Shown one piece after another: positions 49,788 to 60,549 of a DNA stretch of 64,000 bases; positions within the stretch are counted from its first letter, which is position 1, and each line of letters opens with the position of its first letter. Source of the stretch: Pseudarthrobacter siccitolerans (GTDB lineage Bacteria > Actinomycetota > Actinomycetes > Actinomycetales > Micrococcaceae). The stretch covers positions 124,001 to 188,000 of the forward strand of contig NZ_CAQI01000048.1 of assembly GCF_001046895.1 (NCBI RefSeq), written 5' to 3'. The translations under genes and the position numbers were made by a program. The notes under the pieces are model-generated. The model made no database searches. It was not told the DNA's origin and saw nothing but the letters and a program-made list of their open reading frames with translations.

Positions 49788-52700
49788 GTGTTTTTGCTCG
49801 AAGCTGCAGCTGCCGGCGCGCCGCCGGAGCTGGTGTTTTCTGCCAGCGATCTGGTGGCGGCCAGCGAGTGTGAATACCGCACGCTCCGGGTCCTGGACGA
49901 AAAACTGGGCCGGTCCCCCAAAGCCGACTTCGCAGCGGACGAGATGCAGGTCCGCGCCGGCGAACTGGGCGACAAGCACGAACAGACCGTCCTTGCCAGC
50001 CTGATCGCCAAGTACGGCGAGTGGGATGCCAGCCGCGGTGCGGGTGTGTACTCGCTTGAACGCGGGCAGAACCTGCGCGGGGAGCTCCAGGCCAAGCACG
50101 CGGAAACTGAGCTCGCGCTGCGCTCCGGTGCCGACGTCGTTTTCCAGGCCACCTTCTTCGACGGCGAATTCCTGGGTTACGCAGACTTCCTCGTCAATGA
50201 GGCCGCCGGTACCGGCAGCCCCGGGCGTTACGAAGTCTGGGATACGAAGCTGGCCAGGCATGCCAAAGTAGGTGCCCTGCTGCAACTCGCGGCATACGGG
50301 GACCAGCTCCTCGGGATGGGCCTGGAGCCCTCCCCCACCGTGACCCTCGTGCTGGGAACCCGGGTGGGTGATGACTGGTTGCGCAGCAGCCACTCCCTTC
50401 CGGACCTGTTGCCTGTTTTCCGCGAACGACGCCGGCGCTTCCGCCAGCTCACAGCGGAGCACCGCGCCGCTGATGCCACCGTGCAATGGCAGCAGGCCGG
50501 AATCGTCCACTGCGGCCGCTGCGACTATTGCGCCGAACAGGTACAGGAGCATCGGGACCTGCTGATGGTGGCCGGGATGTCGGTGGTGCAGCGCCGGAAG
50601 CTGCATGCCGCCGGAATCACCACCATCGACCAGCTCGCAGCCATGCCTGCTGAGGAGGCGCGGAACTCCATGGTCCGGCTCAGGGCGCAGGCGCGGATGC
50701 AGCTGGGCCTGGATGCACCCGCCGGATCCAGGACATTCACCAAAGACGGCCAGCCCCACACCGTTTCCTTCACGGTCCTGCCGGAGAACAGCATTGGGGC
50801 GCTCCCGGCGCCGAGCCCGGGCGACATCTTCTTCGACTTCGAAGGCGATCCGCTCTGGCAGGACCCGGCCACTGGCGTATGGGGTATCGAGTACCTCTTC
50901 GGGGTGATCGAAGCACCGGTTGCCGGGCATTCCGGTGATCCTGTTTTCCGTCCGTTCTGGGCGCACTCCCGGTCAGAAGAGCGCCGGGCCTTCCTCGACT
51001 TCCTGGGCTACGTGGAGAAGCGCCGGGCCCGCTATCCGGACATGCATGTGTACCACTATGCCGCCTACGAAAAGACTGCCCTGCGGAACCTTTCCCTGGC
51101 GCACCAGGCCGGTGAGGACACCGTGGACACCTGGCTTCGGGAAGGCCTTCTCGTGAACCTCTACGCCACTGTGCGGCAATCCCTGCGCATTTCCGAAGCA
51201 TCGTACTCCATCAAGAAGCTCGAACCGCTGTACATGGGAGACAACCTCCGCTCCGGGGACGTCAAGGACGCCGGTGCCTCCGTGGTCGCCTACGCCGCAT
51301 ACTGCGCGGCCCGTGATGCGGGTAACGAGGCGGAAGCGGCGGCAATCCTGGCGTCCATCTCCGACTACAACCGGTACGACTGCCTGTCCACGCTTCGTTT
51401 GCGCGACTGGCTGCTGGAGATCGCCGGGCCAGCCGGGACGTCGCCCGCCGAAGCGGTTGTTCCGGGAGCACGGGCCGGTTCATCAGTGGCTGAACCGGGT
51501 GAACGCCCGGCAGCACCGGACCAGATTGCCGGGGCTGCTGAAACTCCCGAAGAGCGCCGGCTGCGCGAATACTTGGCCGGGCTGCCGGACACCCGCCCCT
51601 GGACCGATGATGAACGCGCCATCGCCATGGTTGCCGCGGCTACCGGCTACCACCGCCGCGAACGCAAGCAGTTCTGGTGGCAGCACTTCGACCGGGTGGA
51701 AGCACCTATCGAGAACTGGTCTGACCAGCGGAACGTTTTTGTGGTGTCTTCGGCGGAAGTTACCTCGGAATGGGCGGTGGCCAAGCCGCGGGAACGCATG
51801 CGGACAAGGGTCCTTCGGCTGCGCGGCACCATGACGGAGGGCTCGGACTTCAAAGCTGGCTCGAAGTGGTGCCGGCTCTACGATTCCCCTCCCCCTGAGG
51901 GGATGGCCGCTCCTGACGCCGCTCCCGGTTCGCGGGCGTATACCTTCGCGACCAAGATCAGTGAGGTCGCGCCTGCTCCGGACAATCCGGAGCACACTTT
52001 CATCACCATCACCGAGCGGGAGACCGGCAAGGTTGCCGCCTACCCGCATCTGCCGGTGGCGCTCACAGAAGACAAGCCGATCCCTACGGACAGCATCGAA
52101 GCTGCCATCGCCGAAATTGCCGCCAGCGTCGGAGCGTCAGTGCCTTCGCTGCCGGCCCATCCGGGACTCGACATCCTGCGCAAGCGATCCCCGCGCTTCC
52201 GGACACTGCAGCAACCCGTGGACGTCCCGCACGCCCCTGACGGTTCTGCCGATTACGCCGCGGCGATCACCGAATCCGTCCGCGACCTCGACCGCTCCTA
52301 CCTCGCCGTCCAGGGCCCTCCGGGGACGGGAAAGACCTATGTCGGTGCCCACGTCATCGGCAGGCTGGTAAGTGAAGGCTGGAAAATCGGCGTTGTGGGC
52401 CAGTCGCACAATGTGATCGAAAACCTGCTCTGCTGTGCCATCGCCCAGGGCGGGGTGGATCCGTCCAATGTGGCCAAGAAGCTGATGTCCCCGCACGATG
52501 TTCCGTGGCAGGCCACCGCCGAAGGCGATGTTGCACGGCTCCTGTCCTCCCCCGGCGGCTGCCTGGTGGGCGGTACCAGCTGGATCATGACAGGCAAGGA
52601 GGTGCCGGCCGGCTCACTGGACCTGCTGGTTATCGACGAGGCCGGGCAGTTCTCACTGGCCAACACCCTGGCTGTTTCCCGCGCGGCGAAGCGGCTCCTG

Positions 52701-53429
52701 CTGCTGGGTGATCCCCAGCAGCTGCCGCAGGTCACGCAGGGGGCACACCCGGAACCCGTGGACGAATCGGCGCTGGGGTGGCTGGCTGCGGGGCACGCCA
52801 CGCTGCCGGCCAGCCTTGGCTACTTCCTGGCGGACAGTTGGCGGATGCATCCTGAGCTGTGCCGCGCCGTCTCGCAGCTGAGCTATGAGGGAAAGCTCCA
52901 GGCTGCACCGGCGGCCTCGCTGCGCCAGCTCGAACAGCTGCCGCCCGGGGTGGAAACGGTCTTCGTCAACCACAGCGGCAACGCCACCGCGTCCAAGGAG
53001 GAAGCGGCTGAAGTGGTCCGCCAGGCGCGCCGGCACCTGGGGCTGAAGTGGACGCCCGGCCAGGACAGTGAGTCCCGTCCGCTAGGCCAGGAAGACCTGC
53101 TGGTAGTTGCCGCCTACAACGCCCAGGTCCACCTCATCCGGAAGGCCCTTGAGGAGGACGGCCTGGCGGACGTCCGGGTAGGGACCGTGGACAAGTTCCA
53201 GGGCCAGGAGGCGCCGGTAGTGCTTGTCTCGATGGCCTGCTCTGCCGTCAGCGAGGCACCCCGCGGCGCCGAGTTCCTGCTGAACAGGAACCGCATCAAC
53301 GTGGCGGTCTCCCGTGGCCAGTGGCGGGCCGTGATCATCCGCTCCCCCGAGCTCACCAGCTACATGCCGCACCGGCCCGCAGCCCTGGAGGAGCTGGGCG
53401 CGTTCATCGGGCTGAGCCCAAGGGAATGA
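49788..53429 (+). CDS. TM0106-family RecB-like nuclease fused to RNase H-like and superfamily 1 helicase domains
   Basis: A 1213-residue DNA-processing enzyme. The N-terminal RecB/Cas4-type nuclease (about 1-270) contains GEYEVWDTKLARHA-like catalytic region (YEVWDTKL) and a Cys cluster HCGRCDYCAEQ near 242, suggesting an Fe-S site. An RNase H-like domain follows (IFFDFEGDPLWQDP near 345). The C-terminal DNA2-like SF1 helicase has GPPGTGKTYVGA (about 843), VIDEAGQFSLAN (about 947), LLGDPQQLPQV, and RINVAVSRGQWRAV (about 1169). The start is GTG at 49788 with GGGGAGG upstream. The biological role is not established; repair or plasmid/phage defence are both possible. Confidence 0.9.
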   Translation: MFLLEAAAAGAPPELVFSASDLVAASECEYRTLRVLDEKLGRSPKADFAADEMQVRAGELGDKHEQTVLASLIAKYGEWDASRGAGVYSLERGQNLRGELQAKHAETELALRSGADVVFQATFFDGEFLGYADFLVNEAAGTGSPGRYEVWDTKLARHAKVGALLQLAAYGDQLLGMGLEPSPTVTLVLGTRVGDDWLRSSHSLPDLLPVFRERRRRFRQLTAEHRAADATVQWQQAGIVHCGRCDYCAEQVQEHRDLLMVAGMSVVQRRKLHAAGITTIDQLAAMPAEEARNSMVRLRAQARMQLGLDAPAGSRTFTKDGQPHTVSFTVLPENSIGALPAPSPGDIFFDFEGDPLWQDPATGVWGIEYLFGVIEAPVAGHSGDPVFRPFWAHSRSEERRAFLDFLGYVEKRRARYPDMHVYHYAAYEKTALRNLSLAHQAGEDTVDTWLREGLLVNLYATVRQSLRISEASYSIKKLEPLYMGDNLRSGDVKDAGASVVAYAAYCAARDAGNEAEAAAILASISDYNRYDCLSTLRLRDWLLEIAGPAGTSPAEAVVPGARAGSSVAEPGERPAAPDQIAGAAETPEERRLREYLAGLPDTRPWTDDERAIAMVAAATGYHRRERKQFWWQHFDRVEAPIENWSDQRNVFVVSSAEVTSEWAVAKPRERMRTRVLRLRGTMTEGSDFKAGSKWCRLYDSPPPEGMAAPDAAPGSRAYTFATKISEVAPAPDNPEHTFITITERETGKVAAYPHLPVALTEDKPIPTDSIEAAIAEIAASVGASVPSLPAHPGLDILRKRSPRFRTLQQPVDVPHAPDGSADYAAAITESVRDLDRSYLAVQGPPGTGKTYVGAHVIGRLVSEGWKIGVVGQSHNVIENLLCCAIAQGGVDPSNVAKKLMSPHDVPWQATAEGDVARLLSSPGGCLVGGTSWIMTGKEVPAGSLDLLVIDEAGQFSLANTLAVSRAAKRLLLLGDPQQLPQVTQGAHPEPVDESALGWLAAGHATLPASLGYFLADSWRMHPELCRAVSQLSYEGKLQAAPAASLRQLEQLPPGVETVFVNHSGNATASKEEAAEVVRQARRHLGLKWTPGQDSESRPLGQEDLLVVAAYNAQVHLIRKALEEDGLADVRVGTVDKFQGQEAPVVLVSMACSAVSEAPRGAEFLLNRNRINVAVSRGQWRAVIIRSPELTSYMPHRPAALEELGAFIGLSPRE

Positions 53430-53465
53430 GGCCCGCCGGGACGAAGCTCATCCTGTGTGGCGGTG

Positions 53466-53795
53466 TCAGCGGGCATTAAAGCCGCGAAAAGTTCCCTCAG
53501 CTTCGGAGATGGAGTCCTCCACCCGTTCCACCCGCCCGGGGGTCCGGTTCGAGTTCAACCATTCCCGGAGTTCATGGACTTTCCACTGCGGCCCCTCAGC
53601 AACTACGGCGACCGAACCGTCGTCGAGGTTCTTCACCTCGCCGCTGAGGCCGAGCTCTTCTGCCTTGCCCATGGTCCAGTAGCGGAACCCGACACCCTGC
53701 ACCACGCCAAAAACGCGGGCGGTCAGCCGCACAGCCCCGGCATCCGCGTCTGACGGATCAGGCTCTTCGGACGGTGAACCTGCGTGCCTCGCCAT
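53466..53795 (-). CDS. acyP: acylphosphatase
   Basis: A 109-residue acylphosphatase, which hydrolyses acyl phosphates such as 1,3-bisphosphoglycerate. The active-site loop is [13 protein letters not shown] with the catalytic Arg (about 38), and the Asn is in [11 protein letters not shown] (about 56). The protein has about 20 extra acidic residues at its N-terminus compared with the usual 90-95. It is convergent with the large nuclease-helicase gene. Confidence 0.93.
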   Translation of the reverse strand: MARHAGSPSEEPDPSDADAGAVRLTARVFGVVQGVGFRYWTMGKAEELGLSGEVKNLDDGSVAVVAEGPQWKVHELREWLNSNRTPGRVERVEDSISEAEGTFRGFNAR

Positions 53796-53861
53796 AGTGC
53801 CTGCCCCTCTTTCGCCCGCTTACTGCCCAGGAATTCTCGAGGGCACTGTCCAACAACCAAG

Positions 53862-53934
53862 CCTCCCAACTGAGCCGCAGTTAACGCTTCGAAAAACGGG
53901 TTTTCGCGACGTTAACTGTCAGCCAGTTGGGAGG
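53862..53934 (-). terminator. 73-base nested hairpin between the X25 fusion gene and acyP
   Basis: Three stems nest within each other: CCTCCCAACTG (53862-53872) with 53924-53934, CAGTTAACG (53878-53886) with 53910-53918, and CGAAAA (53890-53895) with TTTTCG (53901-53906). It follows the stop of the X25 fusion gene by about 10 bases and so ends that transcript before acyP. The long, three-part shape is unusual for a simple terminator. Confidence 0.65.
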
Positions 53935-53943
53935 GCGGAACGG

Positions 53944-54861
53944 TTAGTTGATGGTGATGTCGCGGGTGCTGTGGTTGTAGCGGATGGTGACCGTGCCGCC
54001 GTCGTGGTACAGCTCGTGGTTCGGGCCATCGAAGGTGCCGAAGGCGCCGTAGTTTTCGCTCCAGGACCGGTTCAGGGCGATCTTGAAGGTGTAGTGGCCG
54101 GCCGGCAGTTCAGCGGTCTTCTTCCAGAGCTGATCCAGGAAGTCGAACTCCATCTGCGCTTCGTCGTACTGCGGAGCCCAGTTTTCGGGCGCACCAAGGA
54201 TGGTGTTGAAGTCGCCTGCAACAGCCACTGCCTCAGGCTGCGGAAGCGTCTCAACATCCGGGCCCTCAAACGGTTCGGCTGCAGCGGCAGCCTCATCAGC
54301 CTTGGCCGGAGCCTTGCCCTTACGAACTGCCTTCACCACGGGCTCAACGGCGTCTTCGATGACCTTGGCAGCCTTGCCCACAGCCGCGGCGGCCTTCTTG
54401 GCAGGAGTCTTCCGGGCGGTCTTCTTGGTTTCCGTCTTGGCGGCCGGCGCCGGAACTTCAGCAACAGCGGTGGTCTTACGGACGAACCCTGCGGGAGCCG
54501 CAGGAACCGGAATGTCGGCAGGAACAGGAGTGCCGGCGTCGAGCGCGGTAGCGAAGGACACAGCGTCCGGGTAGGCCACCGTGGCACGCATGCCGTCCTC
54601 GGTGATTGTCCAGCCGGAGCGGCCCTTGACCAGCCAGCCCGCCTTGACGAGCTTGGCGGTGGCGGAAGTCAGCGTCTTGTGCCCGCGGGGAATCCCGCCG
54701 CTGAGCAGTTCGGCTTCGTGCTCGTTGAACGGCACGCGTGCCGTAGCCTCCGCGAGGACCTGCCCCGCGTTCAGTGCATCACCGGACCACACACCTTCGG
54801 TCAGGACATCCAAAACGGTCTTGAGTCGAAGGAAGGTGTTTTCTGCGGTGGACTTGGCCAT
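53944..54861 (-). CDS. winged-helix-like domain / Lys-Ala-rich linker / X25 starch-binding domain fusion
   Basis: A 305-residue protein of unusual make-up. Residues 1-100 look like a winged helix of Mrr-N type (GHKTLTSATAKLVKAGWLVKG then RSGWTITEDGM). A basic linker at about 130-195 (KTETKKTARKTPAKKAAAA and similar) is like histone H1 tails. Residues about 215-305 match the X25 domain of pullulanases (AVAGDFNTILGAPENWAPQY; LPAGHYTFKIALNRSWSENYG; VTIRYNHSTRDITI), which binds alpha-glucans. No signal peptide, so it is cytosolic. GGGGAA precedes the ATG. A DNA- and glycogen-binding role is inference. Confidence 0.78.
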   Translation of the reverse strand: MAKSTAENTFLRLKTVLDVLTEGVWSGDALNAGQVLAEATARVPFNEHEAELLSGGIPRGHKTLTSATAKLVKAGWLVKGRSGWTITEDGMRATVAYPDAVSFATALDAGTPVPADIPVPAAPAGFVRKTTAVAEVPAPAAKTETKKTARKTPAKKAAAAVGKAAKVIEDAVEPVVKAVRKGKAPAKADEAAAAAEPFEGPDVETLPQPEAVAVAGDFNTILGAPENWAPQYDEAQMEFDFLDQLWKKTAELPAGHYTFKIALNRSWSENYGAFGTFDGPNHELYHDGGTVTIRYNHSTRDITIN

Positions 54862-55124
54862 GATTCCCCTTTTATAAAAGCGATCGGTCTTAGGCATCTT
54901 GCCAACTGCCCGTTACATCGCGCGACTTGAATTGGTTAACTCTGCGTGTCGTGACCGACTATGAAGCGGAAATTCCGACAAGTGAGCCTGGAGTATCGGG
55001 TGTAGGGCTGGCTGCACAACCCCGGAGTGATTCCACAGGTTCCGCCCTGCACCCCTCCGGACACGCCTGCGGCACCAAGTTTAGCGGCAAGTCGGCGCGG
55101 TTGTTGTCTGGGACACAGCGGGCG

Positions 55125-56186
55125 TCACTGCGGCGCTTCAAGTCCGTTCAGCTCGGCCAGCAGTTCAGACTTCCGTTCCTCTGAGGCAAACGACGAGTGG
55201 ATGGAATTTGCCGCGAGCCTGGCTTTGTCGAAATCGGAGAGTTCGAACACCGCGTCCAGCTGGCTGAAGTTGTCATCCACGTAGCCGCCGAAGTAGGCGG
55301 GGTCATCGGAATTGACGGAGACGTTCAGGCCCGCGGCGAGCATGGCGGGCAGCGGGTGGTCAGCCAGGGTGTCCACCGCACGGAGCCGCACGTTCGACAA
55401 CGGGCAGACGGTTAGCGGGATCCGCGCGTCCACGAGCCGCTCCACCAGGTCGGGATCTTCCATGCAACGGATGCCATGGTCGATCCGCTCTACGCCCAGG
55501 ATGTCCAGCGCCTCAACGATGTACGACGGCGGCCCCTCCTCGCCCGCGTGCGCGGTGAGCCGCAGGCCGGCTTCCCGGGCTTTGGCATAGAGCCGCTCGA
55601 ATTTCGACGGCGGATTGCCCACCTCAGCTGAGTCCAGCCCCACAGCGGCGATGGGGGCGTTCATCGCCATCAGGCCGTCGAATACTTCAAGCGCAGACTC
55701 TTCGGAAAGATCGCGCAGGAAGGCTGCAATCAGCAGGGTGGAGATCCCGAACTCTTCCTGCGATGTGGCCAGGACGGAGGCGACGCCGTTGACGCAGGTC
55801 TCCAGCGGAATGCCCCGCGATGTGTGGGCCTGCGGGTCCATCATGATCTCGGCGTGCCGCACACCGGCAGCAGCTGCGCGCTCCAGGTAGGCGCGGGTCA
55901 TGTCCGCGAAGTCCTGTTCGGTCTGGAGCACGGCCATGTTGGCGTAGTAAAGGTCGAGGAACGACTGCAGGTCGGTGAACTCATACCGCGCCCGCAGCTC
56001 GTCCAATCCTGAATAAGGAAGCGTGATGCCGTTCCGCTCCGCCAGCGCGAAGATCAGTTCCGGCTGGAGGGTCCCCTCGATATGAAGGTGCAATTCGGCC
56101 ACCGGGAGGGGCTTGGAGGACACCTCCGGCTCAGCTGCATCGGGTTCGGTTTCAGGCACGGCAGTACCGCCTGCAAAGTTATCCAT
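55125..56186 (-). CDS. adenosine/adenine deaminase family purine deaminase
   Basis: A 353-residue zinc-dependent TIM-barrel deaminase. The metal-binding HxH is in [13 protein letters not shown] (about 33-45), the catalytic Glu region is [11 protein letters not shown] (about 205), [10 protein letters not shown] carries another ligand, and [12 protein letters not shown] the Asp pair (about 300). The HIEGTLxPE form is more typical of the adenine deaminase/Aah1-like branch than of E. coli Add, so adenine may be the substrate. It serves purine salvage. The ATG at 56186 starts 48 bases from a divergent UvrA paralogue. Confidence 0.9.
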   Translation of the reverse strand: MDNFAGGTAVPETEPDAAEPEVSSKPLPVAELHLHIEGTLQPELIFALAERNGITLPYSGLDELRARYEFTDLQSFLDLYYANMAVLQTEQDFADMTRAYLERAAAAGVRHAEIMMDPQAHTSRGIPLETCVNGVASVLATSQEEFGISTLLIAAFLRDLSEESALEVFDGLMAMNAPIAAVGLDSAEVGNPPSKFERLYAKAREAGLRLTAHAGEEGPPSYIVEALDILGVERIDHGIRCMEDPDLVERLVDARIPLTVCPLSNVRLRAVDTLADHPLPAMLAAGLNVSVNSDDPAYFGGYVDDNFSQLDAVFELSDFDKARLAANSIHSSFASEERKSELLAELNGLEAPQ

Positions 56187-56234
56187 CCGGTCAGGATAAT
56201 GCCCTGTCCGGTAAACGCCACTAGAGTCGAACCA

Positions 56235-58811
56235 ATGCAGAACGCCAAGCACGCTGATGACCTGCAGTATCCAGTTCCTGCCCACGCAGCCGATGGCTTT
56301 GTCCGGGTGCGCGGAGCCCGCGAAAACAATCTCCGCAACGTGGACGTGGATGTTCCGAGGGACGCGATTGTGGCCTTCACGGGAGTTTCCGGCTCCGGGA
56401 AGTCATCCCTGGCCTTCGGCACGATTTACGCCGAGGCCCAGCGCCGTTACTTCGAATCGGTCGCCCCTTATGCACGCCGTCTCATCCAACAGGGGCACAA
56501 TCCCAAGGTGGAGCTGATCAGCGGCCTGCCGCCCGCCGTCGCGCTTCAACAGCGGCGTGGCGCCCCCAGCAGCCGGTCCACGGTGGGAACGGTCACCACG
56601 CTCTCCAATTCCCTGCGCATGCTCTTTTCCCGGGCCGGCACCTACCCGGCAGGCAGCACCCAGCTGGACTCGGATGCCTTCTCCCCCAATACAGCCGCCG
56701 GGGCCTGCCCCGAATGCCACGGCCTGGGAACCGCGCATACCGTCACGGAGTCATCGCTCGTCCCCGACCCGTCCTTGAGCATCCGCGACGGTGCCGTCGC
56801 TGCCTGGCCCGGGGCATGGCAGGGAAAGAACCTGCGGGACATCCTCACCCACTTGGGATACGACGTCGACATCCCGTGGCGCAAACTGCCCAGGAAGCAC
56901 CGGGAGTGGATACTCTTCACCGAGGAACAGCCCGTGGTTGAGGTGACCCCGCAGCGCGACCGGGTTGCCAAGCCCTATAAGGGGCGGTTCTGGAGCGCCA
57001 GGAGCTACGTGCTCCACACGCTGGCAGACTCGCAGAGTGCAGCGATGCGTGGACGGGTGCTTGCCTACATGGAGTCGGGGCCGTGCCCGCGCTGTTCGGG
57101 CACCGGGCTGACGCCGCAGGCCCTGGCCGTCACGTTCGCGGGCAGGACCATCGCGGAACTCAACCGCCTTCCCATGGCGGACCTTGCCGAGGTTGTCCGT
57201 CCCACCTCGGAGTTGCACGACGCCGGTACGGCCTCGCGCAGGCAGCTCACCGGTGAGTCGAATGAGGTTGCAGTGGCGATCACCCGGGACCTGCTCCAGC
57301 GCCTCACTGTCCTGCTGGATCTCGGGCTGGGCTACCTGGCCCTGGGCCGGGCCACTCCCACGTTGTCGCCGGGCGAGATGCAGCGGCTAAGGATCGCCAC
57401 ACAGCTGCGGTCCGGCCTCTTCGGCGTGATCTATGTGCTGGACGAACCTTCGGCTGGACTCCACCCGGCGGACGCCGAGCCTCTCCTGGACGTGCTGGAA
57501 CAACTGAAGTCGTCAGGCAACTCGGTGTTCGTAGTGGAGCACAACATGGATGTGGTGCGCCGGGCCGATTGGCTTGTGGACGTGGGCCCCCGTGCCGGCG
57601 AAGGCGGCGGCGAGGTGCTCTACAGCGGACCCGTTCCGGGGCTCGCTGACATCGACGCTTCAGTCACCAGGCCCTTCCTGTTCGGCGACGCATTGCCGCA
57701 GGTCCCAGGCGCCGCCCCAACAAGGCAGGCCCGGGAGCCCGGCGGATGGCTGGAGCTGAAGGACGTCCGCCGGCACAACCTGCGCGGACTCGATGCGCGC
57801 TTTCCCCTTGGCGTCCTGACTGCAGTCACCGGTGTATCCGGCTCGGGGAAGTCCACTCTGGTGAGCCGGGTGCTCGGTGAGGTGGTGGGTTCAGGACTCA
57901 AGTCCCCCGTTGAGGCAGGGGAAGCCGACGACCCCTTGGCCTTAGCAACCGTTACCGGGAACCACTGCATCGACCGCCTGGTGACAGTGGACCAGAAACC
58001 CATCGGACGGACACCGCGTTCGAACCTGGCCACCTACACAGGACTCTTTGACGCGGTCCGCAAGGAGTTTGCCGCAACTCAACAAGCCAAGGACCGGGGC
58101 TTCGGTGCCGGCAGGTTCTCCTTCAACGTTGCCGGCGGCCGCTGCGAGGTCTGCCAGGGCGAGGGCTTTGTGGCGGTGGAACTGCTTTTCCTGCCCGGCA
58201 GCTACGGCCCGTGCCCGGAATGTGCCGGGTCCCGCTTCAATCAGGAAACGCTTGAGGTGGAGTACCGGGGCAAGACTGTGGCCGAAGTGCTGGCCCTGAC
58301 GGTGGATGCTGCTGCGGAGTTCCTGGCCCGGGTCCCTGCCGCGGCGCGGAGCCTCAAAAGCCTCCAGGATGTGGGGCTCGGCTATCTCCGCCTCGGGCAG
58401 CCCGCCACGGAGCTCTCCGGCGGAGAAGCGCAACGCATCAAGCTGGCCACGGAACTTCAGCGGGCGCAACGGGGGCACACCCTGTACCTGTTGGATGAAC
58501 CCACCACCGGGCTGCACCCGGCGGACGTGGAATTGTTGATGGCGCAGCTCCACGGTTTGGTGGATGCCGGAAACTCGGTGGTGGTTGTCGAGCACGAGAT
58601 GGCGGTGGTGGCCGGCGCTGACTGGGTTATCGACCTTGGCCCGTCAGGCGGGGACAAAGGCGGGCAGATCATGGCCACCGGCACTCCCGCCGTTGTGGCG
58701 CAGTCCCGTGAAAGCCGCACAGCACCTTACCTGGCTGCCGCGCTTGGTCAGGGAACTACCAGAGAACGCCCAGAAAAATCTCGATTTGATAACGCCACTG
58801 CTATGTCCTAG
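56235..58811 (+). CDS. UvrA-like ABC ATPase (short UvrA paralogue)
   Basis: An 858-residue UvrA-family ABC protein, about 100 residues shorter than housekeeping UvrA, matching the paralogues associated with drug resistance or DNA binding. Two Walker A motifs ([13 protein letters not shown] near 49, [13 protein letters not shown] near 533), two ABC signatures ([11 protein letters not shown] near 377, [12 protein letters not shown] near 727) and zinc-finger Cys pairs ([33 protein letters not shown]) are all present. The first signature is LSPGE, not LSGGE. The ATG at 56235 is used; a longer frame overlaps the divergent deaminase. Confidence 0.9.
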   Translation: MQNAKHADDLQYPVPAHAADGFVRVRGARENNLRNVDVDVPRDAIVAFTGVSGSGKSSLAFGTIYAEAQRRYFESVAPYARRLIQQGHNPKVELISGLPPAVALQQRRGAPSSRSTVGTVTTLSNSLRMLFSRAGTYPAGSTQLDSDAFSPNTAAGACPECHGLGTAHTVTESSLVPDPSLSIRDGAVAAWPGAWQGKNLRDILTHLGYDVDIPWRKLPRKHREWILFTEEQPVVEVTPQRDRVAKPYKGRFWSARSYVLHTLADSQSAAMRGRVLAYMESGPCPRCSGTGLTPQALAVTFAGRTIAELNRLPMADLAEVVRPTSELHDAGTASRRQLTGESNEVAVAITRDLLQRLTVLLDLGLGYLALGRATPTLSPGEMQRLRIATQLRSGLFGVIYVLDEPSAGLHPADAEPLLDVLEQLKSSGNSVFVVEHNMDVVRRADWLVDVGPRAGEGGGEVLYSGPVPGLADIDASVTRPFLFGDALPQVPGAAPTRQAREPGGWLELKDVRRHNLRGLDARFPLGVLTAVTGVSGSGKSTLVSRVLGEVVGSGLKSPVEAGEADDPLALATVTGNHCIDRLVTVDQKPIGRTPRSNLATYTGLFDAVRKEFAATQQAKDRGFGAGRFSFNVAGGRCEVCQGEGFVAVELLFLPGSYGPCPECAGSRFNQETLEVEYRGKTVAEVLALTVDAAAEFLARVPAAARSLKSLQDVGLGYLRLGQPATELSGGEAQRIKLATELQRAQRGHTLYLLDEPTTGLHPADVELLMAQLHGLVDAGNSVVVVEHEMAVVAGADWVIDLGPSGGDKGGQIMATGTPAVVAQSRESRTAPYLAAALGQGTTRERPEKSRFDNATAMS

Positions 58812-58933
58812 CGTGAAATACATGCCCGGCCAGCGGGCGACATGAATGCCAGGTGCTGCCTCCACCAGAACTGCCCAGCAGGCAGCCACCGAAATTGACC
58901 TCTATTCGTCAGGGGCGGGCAGTGGCGCGATGA

Positions 58934-59653
<720 letters not shown>

Positions 59654-59739
59654 TCACTGCCCGCAACATGGCGGCAGTGACCGAGGCCGGCACGGCCTCT
59701 CCAGACAGGTCGGCGATAGACAAATTCCGTTGACCAAAA

Positions 59740-59780
59740 ACGACGCCGGCGTGCCCCCAGAAGGGGCGCGCCGGCGTCGT
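59740..59780. terminator. bidirectional terminator after the Rpf-LysM gene
   Basis: A 12-bp perfect stem (ACGACGCCGGCG at 59740-59751, complement 59769-59780) with A5 on the left and T5 on the right of the pair lies between two convergent genes, so it can stop transcription both ways. Confidence 0.85.
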
Positions 59781-59803
59781 ACTTTTTAAGCTGTTGAGAA
59801 TCC

Positions 59804-60394
59804 CTAGCTGCTGGCAGGAATCTCGCGGACGATCCGCACCTTCCAGGCAGACTCGTCGCTGGTGTCCAGGAGGGCAACGGTGCCGTGGGCCAGGTTGAGG
59901 GCGACGCGCTTGACCGCCAGGAGCTCCAGGTACAGGTGCTCGTTCATGCGGCTGGGGGTGTCAATCATGTACTTCACGGCGTCGCGGACCTTGCGGTAGT
60001 TTGCGCTCTTCTCCCGGTGCATGTGCAACTCCAGCGCCGACTGCTGCTTGAGGCGCGGCTCATGCCGGTTCAGCAAAGTGACGGCGGTGTGCACCGCGAC
60101 GACCAGGGCGAGCGAAACGCCGTAAATCCACCACCCGCTGGAGAGCAGGAACAGTGGAAGATTGCCGATGGCCACGATCGCGATGATCACACGCAGGGCT
60201 GCGATCCGGCGGACCGTCCGGGCGACGGCGGCGATGCCATCGCGGAAACGGTGCTGGTCTTTCCGCGCAATCTCGGGGTCCAGGGTAAATTCGTCAAGGA
60301 CGAGGATGCCCTTTGCTTCCGGACTCAGCATCTGCCCGTAGCGGGGCGCGAAGGAGTGGGGAATTCCGGCGGTTTTTTCAGGTGTTGATGTCAT
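59804..60394 (-). CDS. hypothetical membrane protein, 196 aa
   Basis: Unrecognised. Two adjacent membrane helices (about 62-80 and 84-103: LRVIIAIVAIGNLPLFLLSS and IYGVSLALVVAVHTAVTL) separate hydrophilic N- and C-terminal parts. The C-terminal half is helical and basic (MHREKSANYRKVRDAVKYM; MNEHLYLELLAVKRVALNLA). The ATG at 60394 (MTSTPEKTAG) follows GGAAG; an in-frame extension to 60529 is not supported. It is convergent with the Rpf gene and divergent from the next. Confidence 0.75.
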   Translation of the reverse strand: MTSTPEKTAGIPHSFAPRYGQMLSPEAKGILVLDEFTLDPEIARKDQHRFRDGIAAVARTVRRIAALRVIIAIVAIGNLPLFLLSSGWWIYGVSLALVVAVHTAVTLLNRHEPRLKQQSALELHMHREKSANYRKVRDAVKYMIDTPSRMNEHLYLELLAVKRVALNLAHGTVALLDTSDESAWKVRIVREIPASS

Positions 60395-60549
60395 GAGTGG
60401 GCTTCCAAAACGGTGGGGTGTTGCGGAGATCTTAGTGGTTTTAACTACCCGGCGTATGCATAGGTCCACTATGTGAACACTTCGGCGCTGCCTGTGTGGC
60501 GCCCGGCACTGTAATTGGCACATCCGCAAGCTGCCGTCAGACTGAAGGG

